Source: a virus. Taken from it: a stretch of 26,138 nt of DNA. Each line of letters starts with the position of its first letter. Position 1 is the first letter of the stretch. The notes beneath the pieces were generated by a model. It was given only the letters and a program-made list of their open reading frames with translations, was not told the origin of the DNA and did no database searches. The stretch covers positions 1 through 26,138 of the IMG/VR virus record IMGVR_UViG_3300009184_000180. One strand, given 5' to 3'. Of the stretch, positions 13,477 through 19,640 are shown one piece after another. A program made the position numbers and the translations under genes.

Positions 13477-13791
13477 TTAGGTTACGGTCGTTACGAGCTG
13501 GCCAGCAGCACCTGCTCTATTACACTCTAAAACAAAATCATTACTGGCGCGAGCATAGGTACCTACGCTCTCGATCAAACTTGGGTTTGCAATTTGAGCA
13601 TTGGTAACTTGGCCGGAACCAACGGCACGTTGGAAATTGCGAATAAATTCAGCCGAAGCTGGATACATGCTACTTCCTTGGAGATTCTCTCCGGTAGTAC
13701 CACGCAATTGATCGCGGGTAATTTGGCCGAACATTAAAGCCCTTCGGAGTTGGCTTACGAATTCAATATTTGCTTGGGTTGGTTCTGACAT
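13477..13791 (-). CDS. Small protein with threefold 38-residue repeat
   Basis: A protein of 104 residues made of three related units with a period of 37-38 residues: an F, a basic helix and a GQ-[ILV]-T turn recur as F11/GQIT22-25, F49/GQVT60-63 and F86/GQLV97-100 (EFVSQLRRALMFGQ, EFIRNFQRAVGSGQ, DFVLECNRAGAAGQ). It appears all-helical with short turns, with no enzyme motif. The ATG at 13791 has AAGGAGG 7-9 nt upstream, the classic strong site. It sits between small unknown proteins downstream of the capsid gene, so a high-copy structural or head-associated role is possible. The last 36 nt of the upstream gene overlap its start, and its ribosome site lies inside that gene. Confidence 0.78.
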   Translation of the reverse strand: MSEPTQANIEFVSQLRRALMFGQITRDQLRGTTGENLQGSSMYPASAEFIRNFQRAVGSGQVTNAQIANPSLIESVGTYARASNDFVLECNRAGAAGQLVTTVT

Positions 13792-14069
13792 AGTTTCTCC
13801 CTCCTTCTATTCCTGATAGTTCTTAGTTTGTCAATCTTTCCCCGTACTTTTCTTGCGATAGCCTCAGCCGATACTCGGATATTGGCGGCTTCGCAAAGAC
13901 CGGGAACTTGATCAAAAAACAAATCAAAATGTAAAGCGGTGAAGTAGTTTTTTGGATCGAGCTTACGGCCAATAGGTGCGGTGAGGGCGAAGTCTAGATC
14001 ATGGAGTCCCTGCTCGACAATCGCGCAGACAAACTCTCTCCAGCCTTCGCCCTTCACCTCACGCTTCAC
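13755..14069 (-). CDS. Unknown basic phage protein (GTG start)
   Basis: A protein of 104 residues. The first 70 residues look globular (WREFVCAIVEQGLHDLDFALTAP, shown in part: helices with aromatic residues, then NYFTALHFDLFFDQVPGLC), and the C-terminus is a strongly basic helix (ARKVRGKIDKLRTIRNRRREK). The frame has no ATG near its beginning; the start must be GTG at 14069, immediately after the TAA of the previous gene (TAAGTG), which fits coupled translation. It ends 37 nt inside the next gene, a longer overlap than is usual here. Composition is protein-like, so I accept it. The basic tail could bind nucleic acid or a capsid surface. No family is recognised. Confidence 0.65.
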   Translation of the reverse strand: MKREVKGEGWREFVCAIVEQGLHDLDFALTAPIGRKLDPKNYFTALHFDLFFDQVPGLCEAANIRVSAEAIARKVRGKIDKLRTIRNRRREKLCQNQPKQILNS

Positions 14070-14321
14070 TTAAGCCATCTTCCCTTCGGGGGCGACACCC
14101 ATTTCAACGGCGTCAGCAAATCCGGCTTCGGCAGGAGCTTTGCTGGTATCTTCCGACTCCATCTCTTTTTCGGGCATCTCCGCCTCAGCACCTTCGATGG
14201 AAACCAAGTCCAAAGTTTTGCCGCCGTGTTTAAACGTGGCCATAGCTTCAAACGTGTCTCCCTCGACAACGCCTTCGGGCGGGGTAAATCCCTTCGGGAC
14301 TGCAAATGTAGCAATCTTCAT
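14070..14321 (-). CDS. Small acidic protein just after the capsid terminator
   Basis: A protein of 83 residues: a beta part (MKIATFAVPKGFTPPEGVVEGDTF in part, then KTLDLVSIEGAEA) and an acidic, Met/Glu/Ala-rich tail. The beta part looks like a small barrel carrying an EGV-x-x-GD loop. The ATG at 14321 has AAAGGAG 8 nt upstream, so I take this start. The frame is open for 31 more codons to an ATG at 14414, adding MNCGCPECMAKHG, a CxCxxC cluster; that longer form would start within 7 nt of the terminator tail and has no ribosome site, yet its residues look protein-like. Function is unknown. Transcripts must come from terminator read-through or a local promoter; TATAAA occurs at 14416-14421 on this strand but with no -35 match. 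Confidence 0.68.
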   Translation of the reverse strand: MKIATFAVPKGFTPPEGVVEGDTFEAMATFKHGGKTLDLVSIEGAEAEMPEKEMESEDTSKAPAEAGFADAVEMGVAPEGKMA

Positions 14322-14420
14322 ATTCTTTTCTCCTTTGTTAGGAGCGACAGCAATCACGACCATGGTAGGACCACGACCGTGTTTCGCCATGCACTCGGGG
14401 CATCCGCAATTCATATTTAT

Positions 14421-14459
14421 AAAAAGAAGGGAGGCGCAGGAATGAAACCTACGCCCCCC
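14421..14459 (-). terminator. Intrinsic terminator after the major capsid gene
   Basis: On the minus strand a 12-bp stem (GGGGGGCGTAGG with CCTGCGCCTCCC, two G-U pairs) closes a 7-nt loop (TTTCATT) and is followed by TTCTTTTT. It begins 19 bp after the capsid stop codon. Stem strength and U-tract make this a clear factor-independent terminator that would lower expression of the genes downstream of the capsid gene. Confidence 0.9.
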
Positions 14460-14478
14460 TTCAATTCAGTTACTCAGA

Positions 14479-15702
14479 TTACGAGTAGCAACCAACGAGG
14501 CCGAAGTCGGCCGCGCAGCGCTTGTGGCGGATAACCACACCGAGTTCAGGACGAACGGGTTTCGAACCGGAGCTAAAGATAGCCCGGAAGAATCCGATCG
14601 TGCCGTCGGGGTTACAATCCCGGCTGGGGATATTCCGCCAGCGGAAGTCACCGCGATAGCTCTGCGGGTCAAAGCTCGCAGCTCCGGTGCCGGAGATGGG
14701 CTTTGCGACCAACGAGGTGAACACGTCGGGATGGAAGATAATAGAATCTTCGTATTCCGCCGTGAAGTACGCGGGGTTCGGGATGTACCGTGTGCCCTTG
14801 GATGCGCTAGCATCGGTGGCATACGGATTGCGACGGACCCAAGCTCCACCGACGAGATCGTAGCGGGGAGTCATGGTGTCTACCAAGTGGTAGAAACCAG
14901 CGTAGCTACGTTCGACGCCGAGGGGCTGAATCAGTTCGCTAGGTTTTGCCCAACGGAGATCCTGACGGATGTCCGCGTTGAGCTTGATGAGGTCGTCAGA
15001 AGCCTCGGGGGAGGTGACGAGCAAGAACACGGGAGCACCGTTTTCTTTGCCGTACGCATTCTGACCAGCGCCGTCACGGATCAACCTAGAGTAGAAGTAC
15101 CGCAGGATTCCCTGGGTCAACCGACTCGTAGGCAGATTGGAGGTGCTGAACGAACCTTTGGTCTGGCCAGAAGCCGCCAAGAGTTCGGTTTGGTTAGCGT
15201 TGACGTTGTAGTTAGCGAGACGAACGTATTCGTCACGATAACGGTTTTCCCAAGCATACTGAGTGTTCTCAGTCATCACCGCCATGATGTTGCGGAGCTG
15301 TTCCTGACGACGAACGGGGAACCGTAGGTCATTCAAGCAGATGTCGGGGGAGTTGATTGCAGCCTGCTGAAGGTTGTAAGTGCGGAGGGTCTGGGCAAAG
15401 CCGAGGTTATCTCCGGTTACAGCGCAGGTTCCGGGTCCGGTGTTCGAGCCAGAGGGGGTAGCCCCAATGACCTGAGTTCCGACTCCGTTATACGCAACGT
15501 CCGTGAAACTGATCGAACCACCGGAAGCCGGTAGGGTCCGCTCATAGATCAGAACGTTAACAGTTGTGCCCATCTCATCCGGCCAAGCTTCTTGCTTAAC
15601 CAGAGTCGTCCACGGGGACGTGTTCAAAGTCTTCCGATAGATATCCGCACCAATACGGCCGGACTCAGTAATCAGAAGATTCTCAATATTCGTACAAGGC
15701 AT
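14479..15702 (-). CDS. Major capsid protein
   Basis: A protein of 407 residues at the expected place after portal and scaffold genes, flanked by its own leader and a strong terminator. The sequence has features of HK97-fold capsids: an N-terminal arm, a long central helix (RRQEQLRNIMAVMTENTQYAWENRYRDEYVR in part, residues 131-161), a beta/alpha core with FLLVTSPEASDDLI (226-239), a receptor of strands with YEDSIIFHPDVF (317-328), and a C-terminal block FRWRNIPSRDC...GFFRAIFSSGSKPVRPELG (353-388). Six cysteines are present (3, 93, 122, 363, 396, 405), which is many for a capsid protein. The ATG at 15702 is preceded by AAAGGAGAT at 6-7 nt, a strong site. Assignment rests on context and sequence style; I am confident of it. 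Confidence 0.9.
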   Translation of the reverse strand: MPCTNIENLLITESGRIGADIYRKTLNTSPWTTLVKQEAWPDEMGTTVNVLIYERTLPASGGSISFTDVAYNGVGTQVIGATPSGSNTGPGTCAVTGDNLGFAQTLRTYNLQQAAINSPDICLNDLRFPVRRQEQLRNIMAVMTENTQYAWENRYRDEYVRLANYNVNANQTELLAASGQTKGSFSTSNLPTSRLTQGILRYFYSRLIRDGAGQNAYGKENGAPVFLLVTSPEASDDLIKLNADIRQDLRWAKPSELIQPLGVERSYAGFYHLVDTMTPRYDLVGGAWVRRNPYATDASASKGTRYIPNPAYFTAEYEDSIIFHPDVFTSLVAKPISGTGAASFDPQSYRGDFRWRNIPSRDCNPDGTIGFFRAIFSSGSKPVRPELGVVIRHKRCAADFGLVGCYS

Positions 15703-15740
15703 ATTAGTATCTCCTTTGTTGAAGTAATGACTAAAGACTT

Positions 15741-15756
15741 CTCATCACACGATGAG
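15741..15756 (-). other. Hairpin upstream of capsid ribosome site
   Basis: On the minus strand CTCATC-GTGT-GATGAG forms a 6-bp stem with a tetraloop, about 39 nt before the capsid start codon. It is not followed by a U-tract, so it is not a terminator. It may protect the mRNA 5' end or serve as a processing site. Confidence 0.45.
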
Positions 15757-15921
15757 CGTGTCTCTTTGTCGTTTCTTAGTTTAAGAGCCGGCAAGCCCTA
15801 GAAGTTAGTTGGATACCCGTTAGCCGTCGGATACCGCGTCGGTGTCATTTAAAGCGTAGCCTGTAGGGCGCAGGCGAGTTAGCCCCATCGCATCGACACC
15901 TCTGCCAAAGAACTGAGATAC

Positions 15922-15949
15922 GATGTAACTAGTTGATTTGGGGTGTCAA
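15922..15949 (-). promoter_or_regulatory. Candidate sigma70-type promoter for the capsid gene
   Basis: On the minus strand a perfect TTGACA (15949-15944) lies 16 nt before TACATC (15927-15922), a poor -10 match. Its place in the only long gap, directly before the most highly expressed virion gene, supports it. The weak -10 keeps confidence modest. Confidence 0.4.
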
Positions 15950-15953
15950 GACC

Positions 15954-16649
15954 CTATGCTAAAAGTTTATCCAGTTCCTGTCGGTTGTTATCTATCCCAC
16001 CCCAAGACCAAAACTGCCTAACCGTATCCTTATCCTGTTTAGGATCTCTCCACTCAAACTTATCTCTATGGTGCTTCCAAGCATATGCCCCTAGGGTATT
16101 ATACTCGCTAAACCTACGATCTGGACGAGTAGCAACGAAAGTGTCAAAAGGCACTTTATGGGTAGCCTGTAAAAAATCCCTCATCTCCTTGTATATCCAT
16201 CTAGGGAAGATGTGTGGCGGACGACGCATAAACTCAAATTCGGGTTTCCAGCCTATAGCTTCCTGTACAATTGGTTGCCAAGGGCATTCTCCAATTTTAT
16301 CGTATGGCTCGTAGTATATAATAGCTTTCCCCTTATGGATGAAATCCTTGGGAGAGACATCGTGCAACCAGACGGTATCGGAATCAATATGGCATATGAA
16401 GTCGGCATCAGAGTAGAGATCAGCGTTTAGCTTGGTTACTTGCTGACCCAAATAATCCTCTGCGTACCTAGGGCAGATATGTACTTTTTCCAAGGTAAGA
16501 TGATTCAGTTCGTGTTGGTCACCATGCGGTACCACAATATGGATCTGGCGAAATCCCTTAGCTGACTTGGCACAGGACTTAAGACAGTAGGATAACCACT
16601 CAAAGTCTTTCTTGTAACTACGGATGAATAGGTCTACAGAGGCTTGCAT
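15954..16649 (-). CDS. Glycosyltransferase, DxD type (DUF6492-like)
   Basis: A protein of 231 residues with a GT-A-like layout: an N-terminal strand (VDLFIRSYKKD), a second strand (QIHIVVPHG), and ICHIDSDTVW (residues 85-94), where Asp89-Ser-Asp91 is the metal/nucleotide-sugar-binding DxD. The arrangement (IRSYKxD at the start, HIDSD in the middle, FSEYNTLG near residues 180-187) fits the DUF6492 glycosyltransferase group. It would transfer a sugar to an unknown acceptor. The ATG at 16649 overlaps the methyltransferase gene by 16 nt; three overlapping sugar-related genes form one unit. It ends just before the capsid promoter. The target may be a virion protein, a host surface glycan or nucleic acid; position next to the capsid gene favours, but does not prove, the first. 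Confidence 0.8.
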   Translation of the reverse strand: MQASVDLFIRSYKKDFEWLSYCLKSCAKSAKGFRQIHIVVPHGDQHELNHLTLEKVHICPRYAEDYLGQQVTKLNADLYSDADFICHIDSDTVWLHDVSPKDFIHKGKAIIYYEPYDKIGECPWQPIVQEAIGWKPEFEFMRRPPHIFPRWIYKEMRDFLQATHKVPFDTFVATRPDRRFSEYNTLGAYAWKHHRDKFEWRDPKQDKDTVRQFWSWGGIDNNRQELDKLLA

Positions 16650-17287
16650 AAAAGATCGTATTGGGGTCCTTCCTCGGGCGGGAATGATTGTAATTCGTAC
16701 CCAAGTTCAGATCGTAGATAAGTGATTAATGAGATCGGTGATTCGCCTCGTTGTTGTAAAGCGTGTTCGTTGACCTCGACCCACATGACTGGACGATGCT
16801 TTGTGATAGTTTTCTTAGCTCCCTTCAAAGCGGATACTTCAAATCCTTCTACGTCCAACTTAAAGAAATCCAGCCGAGGTAGATCGTACGAGTCCAGAGT
16901 TACCACAAATACAACCCTATCCCCAGAATCAGTTATACGACTAGAACCAGCGTTATCGGCTACGGAAAAGAACTGGCTACTTGGTTTATTGCTAAGTCCA
17001 GCTTTGACCGTTATGGCCGAAGGACAGTTGTAAACTAAACACTCGTAGGCAGAAATGTTGGGTTCGAAGGCGTAGACTCTCCCAGTAGAACCTACAGCCC
17101 TAACATAGGCGACGGTGTGATCACCAATGAAAGCCCCAGCGTCGACGACGTAATCGCCATCTTTGATATGCTTTAGGATAATCGGGAGAGAATATTCGTC
17201 GTGATCCAACTTCCCGGTCTCTTCGACCCAGCGGGAAATATGCGAATCGTTTTCTAGTACCGCAACGTTATTCGGTAGGATTTTCAC
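16634..17287 (-). CDS. FkbM-family SAM-dependent methyltransferase
   Basis: A protein of 217 residues with the full FkbM motif set: VVDAGAFIGDHT (residues 47-58, SAM-binding loop), VYAFEPN (71-77, acidic end of strand 2), LDFFKLDVEGFEVSALKGA (139-157) and RPVMWVEVNE (165-174). FkbM enzymes O-methylate sugars and similar hydroxyl groups, so it probably caps or decorates the glycan built by its two glycosyltransferase neighbours. The start is GTG at 17287 (GTGAAAATC), 20 nt inside the upstream gene, with AGGA about 9 nt before it. Overlaps on both sides show the three genes are translated as a unit. The substrate is unknown. Confidence 0.87.
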   Translation of the reverse strand: MKILPNNVAVLENDSHISRWVEETGKLDHDEYSLPIILKHIKDGDYVVDAGAFIGDHTVAYVRAVGSTGRVYAFEPNISAYECLVYNCPSAITVKAGLSNKPSSQFFSVADNAGSSRITDSGDRVVFVVTLDSYDLPRLDFFKLDVEGFEVSALKGAKKTITKHRPVMWVEVNEHALQQRGESPISLITYLRSELGYELQSFPPEEGPQYDLLCKPL

Positions 17288-18026
17288 TTTCAGGTTTCCT
17301 ACGCGTTTTACGTTTTTTCGGTTTAGCCTCAGGAATTTCGAATGCTTCTACCTTTTTTGGCATCCGGCGTTCACGAAGTCTTTCAATCAATGTGCCGTCC
17401 TTATTCTGATGAAACAACAAAGCTTCTTTACTAACCATAGCATCAACGCTAGCCTGATCTGGGAATGTAAAATTACGCCCCTCGTCTTTACGCCAAACGT
17501 GTTGAATAGATTTTGTCCAATTGGCTTGCCCAACAATCTGCTCAGCACCGACAACGTCAAACGCAGCAAGATCGGCATGAATAAGATTAAACGCTCGTTC
17601 CATCACGTTCTTTGGATAGATAGCATTACCACTCATATGCTCGGGGGTCCCTTCGACTTTGACCTGAGCGCCCATAAAATACTGACCGCAAGTACGGTAC
17701 TCTGAATCTAAAAAATCCAGCCACCCTGGCGCTAAAGGGATACAGTCTGGTTCACACCAAAAATAAGCCTCGGGGTTTGTCCCCCAAGTAATATGTTGAG
17801 CCACCCGCTTGAACAAATGATTTGGGCTCATAGGCCAGCCACGCTCGTCCTCATCATGCGGGACATACAGTTCGTAATGCCGACTGATTTCGGTTGGGTT
17901 CGCTACTCTACGGGCACAAGCAACCATCAAGCGATGGCTACCGATTCCTCCAAGTTCTTCAACCCAATCCACCCAGCGAATCGCCTGCTCCCGATCCTGA
18001 GGACCGACTGGCAGTACGACGAGCAT
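17268..18026 (-). CDS. Glycosyltransferase-like protein with basic C-terminal tail
   Basis: A protein of 252 residues. It begins with a strand (MLVVLPVGPQD) and helix (REQAIRWVDWVEEL), has a second strand (HRLMVACAR), and carries YFWCEPDCIPL at residues 88-98, where Glu92-Pro-Asp94 takes the place of a DxD motif of GT-A enzymes. Later motifs include a VVGAEQIVGQANW segment and LLFHQNKDG (203-211), whose His could bind the sugar nucleotide or metal. The last 25 residues are strongly basic and Pro-rich (KPKKRKTRRKPE), perhaps for binding nucleic acid or an acidic partner. The ATG overlaps the scaffold stop as TAATG, which ties its translation to the head genes. Acceptor and donor are unknown. 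Confidence 0.75.
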   Translation of the reverse strand: MLVVLPVGPQDREQAIRWVDWVEELGGIGSHRLMVACARRVANPTEISRHYELYVPHDEDERGWPMSPNHLFKRVAQHITWGTNPEAYFWCEPDCIPLAPGWLDFLDSEYRTCGQYFMGAQVKVEGTPEHMSGNAIYPKNVMERAFNLIHADLAAFDVVGAEQIVGQANWTKSIQHVWRKDEGRNFTFPDQASVDAMVSKEALLFHQNKDGTLIERLRERRMPKKVEAFEIPEAKPKKRKTRRKPESENPTE

Positions 18027-19318
18027 TATCGTCCCATCGACTTTTCGAGCGCTTCTAGGAATCCAACATTAGAAGGCAACGAACCTTCAACAGCAGAGTT
18101 AGTTTCGCTAGCGCCAGCCCCAGGAGTGGCCGCCTGATACTTCTTCAACTGCTGTTTCAACTCAGAGATGGTGGCGTTGCTTTTGTCGGTAAGATCACGA
18201 ACAACCTGTACTGCTAAAGGGAACAACACAGCTTGATACGTAAGGGTAGCTCGTTGCTGGTGATCGAGTGGCTGTTTATCCAGATACACAGCTTGCTCCC
18301 GAAGAGCTTTAATAGTGGTATCCCATTCAGGGGTCTGACCACGCTTCAAGATCGGGAAGGAATCCTCAAACTGGTTCCAAGTGTTCTCAAAAGCAACGTC
18401 AGCTTGACGCTCAAACTGTACCCTTTGTTCTTGCTCAAAAGCTGTTTCTTCTTGCTCCATTTTCTGAAGAACGTTTTGAGATTCTTGGAGCATTTCGTCT
18501 TTCTTGTTACGAAGTTGCTCAATCTCATCTAGCTTGGTCTTAACAGCCCAAGCATCCATAGCGTCTACGCCGGTCATTAAATCCTTGAACTCTGCTTTGC
18601 GCTGAGCGGGATCTTTGATGTCCAAAACTTTAAGAACATCTTTGGTATTTAGCCCTTCGTACCCAATAAGGGTATCCGCTAGGTTTTTCTCAGCTTTAGA
18701 TAGAGGCTCTCCGACAATCCGTTTGAACTCACGAGTCGATTCCAGTTTAACAATTGAAAGTTGGCTTTCGTAATCGGAAACAAGTTTGCGAGCTTCTTCT
18801 AACTCGGACTTAATGCCTTGGACTTCAGTAGAAGCTTCGGTGTTACCAGCTTTCCGAGACTTCTCTAATTCTTGCTTGAGAGAGGAGAGTTCTTGTTCGG
18901 CGGCTTTCAGAGCACGAGACTTAGCCGCGAAAGCAGAGTTGGCAGAAACTGTGGCTTTGCCTGGAAGCTTCTCGTCTTCCGCCGGTTCGTCGGAAATCTT
19001 GGCAACTTCTTTTACTTTCTCCGATTCTGGGGTCAACATTGAGTCAATAAGCTTGCTCGGAGTTTTGATCTCGGGGGTTTTGCTAAGATCAACTTCTGGT
19101 ACTTTCTCTTCCTTAGTTAGAGTCTGAGCAACAGGTGTCGTAGTTTCAACAGGAGCCGTAACAGCAGTATTTGCAACAGGAGCTGGGGGAGGAGTAGCCG
19201 GCTGTTCGATTACGGGATTTTGGTGTAGGGGAGTTGCAGAAGCTAATGGTGCTTCGCTGTCCCCAAGCGCTGCGTTGAGAGCATCCCCGAGTGATCCAAT
19301 ATCATTAGTTGTTGCCAT
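18026..19318 (-). CDS. Capsid scaffolding protein
   Basis: A protein of 430 residues, very polar. Residues 1-130 are Pro/Ala/Thr/Glu-rich and probably disordered; residues about 135-200 and 265-310 are strong coiled-coil candidates (LKAAEQELSSLKQELEKSR; EIEQLRNKKDEMLQESQNV); residues 310-395 are helical with aromatic residues (ENTWNQFEDSFPILKRG); a C-terminal part follows a disordered linker and ends in EALEKSMGR. This is the usual make-up of a phage scaffold, which guides assembly of the procapsid and is then lost. It sits between portal and capsid genes as expected. The ATG at 19318 has only a weak A-rich site upstream. No protease domain is visible. Confidence 0.85.
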   Translation of the reverse strand: MATTNDIGSLGDALNAALGDSEAPLASATPLHQNPVIEQPATPPPAPVANTAVTAPVETTTPVAQTLTKEEKVPEVDLSKTPEIKTPSKLIDSMLTPESEKVKEVAKISDEPAEDEKLPGKATVSANSAFAAKSRALKAAEQELSSLKQELEKSRKAGNTEASTEVQGIKSELEEARKLVSDYESQLSIVKLESTREFKRIVGEPLSKAEKNLADTLIGYEGLNTKDVLKVLDIKDPAQRKAEFKDLMTGVDAMDAWAVKTKLDEIEQLRNKKDEMLQESQNVLQKMEQEETAFEQEQRVQFERQADVAFENTWNQFEDSFPILKRGQTPEWDTTIKALREQAVYLDKQPLDHQQRATLTYQAVLFPLAVQVVRDLTDKSNATISELKQQLKKYQAATPGAGASETNSAVEGSLPSNVGFLEALEKSMGR

Positions 19319-19334
19319 AGTTTATGTTTCTTTT

Positions 19335-19616
19335 TTATTGGTTTACGTCTTCCCAAGGTGCTGGCAACTCTTGTGGCTCAGTCTTGGGGGTTTTAAGAAA
19401 ATCAATAGCTTTTAAAGCTGCGTACCAACCCTCGTTCCTCGAATGAGCTAAAGCACGAAGTTGAATAGATTCGCCATTAGCGGGAGTCAATTGATTTAAC
19501 TGAGGTAATCCAAGATGGATCAGAGCGGTCATACCAGCCCGCATGTGAGGCTCATTCCAAGTCTTCTTCCAAAGCTCTACGTAATCTGATCGTTTACTCC
19601 ATTCTTGGAATGTCAT
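19335..19616 (-). CDS. Small head-region protein of unknown function
   Basis: A protein of 93 residues, probably helical: MTFQEWSKRSDYVELWKK, then a helix with TALIHLGLPQLNQL, then RNEGWYAALKAIDFL, and a Pro/Glu-rich tail ending PWEDVNQ. It is rich in Trp. It lies between portal and scaffold genes, where short-tailed phages often carry a small protein of unknown role. The ATG at 19616 lies 24 nt after the portal stop with no good ribosome site, and the stop is 16 nt before the scaffold ATG. An accessory assembly role is the most one can infer. Confidence 0.75.
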   Translation of the reverse strand: MTFQEWSKRSDYVELWKKTWNEPHMRAGMTALIHLGLPQLNQLTPANGESIQLRALAHSRNEGWYAALKAIDFLKTPKTEPQELPAPWEDVNQ

Positions 19617-19640
19617 TGATACGTGTATCGCAGAACCAGA

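Larger units (their letters stand above)
15703..15953 (-). promoter_or_regulatory. Long structured leader of the major capsid gene
   Basis: This is the largest non-coding gap in the window. It holds a candidate promoter (15922-15949), then a 60-bp segment bounded by GGTGTC/GACACC inverted repeats (15841-15900) that encloses a 5-bp stem with a 7-nt loop (GCCTG/CAGGC, 15859-15875), two direct copies of GGATACC (15811, 15829) and of GTTAGCC (15819, 15878), a 6-bp hairpin with a 4-nt loop (15741-15756), and the capsid ribosome site. No frame of useful length runs through it. It may be a 5' leader that stabilises or controls capsid mRNA. Confidence 0.6.

Noticed and set aside
14524-15327. Long plus-strand open frame (267 codons) opposite the major capsid gene
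   Set aside because: It is antisense to a clear capsid gene; its Arg/Val/Gly-rich composition is what the complement of this gene would give, and it has no ribosome site or family motif.
15841-15900. tRNA-like element in the capsid leader (5-bp stem with 7-nt loop inside a closing stem)
   Set aside because: The loop lacks T at position 33 on either strand, there is no TTCRA T-loop, and the 60-nt length is too short.
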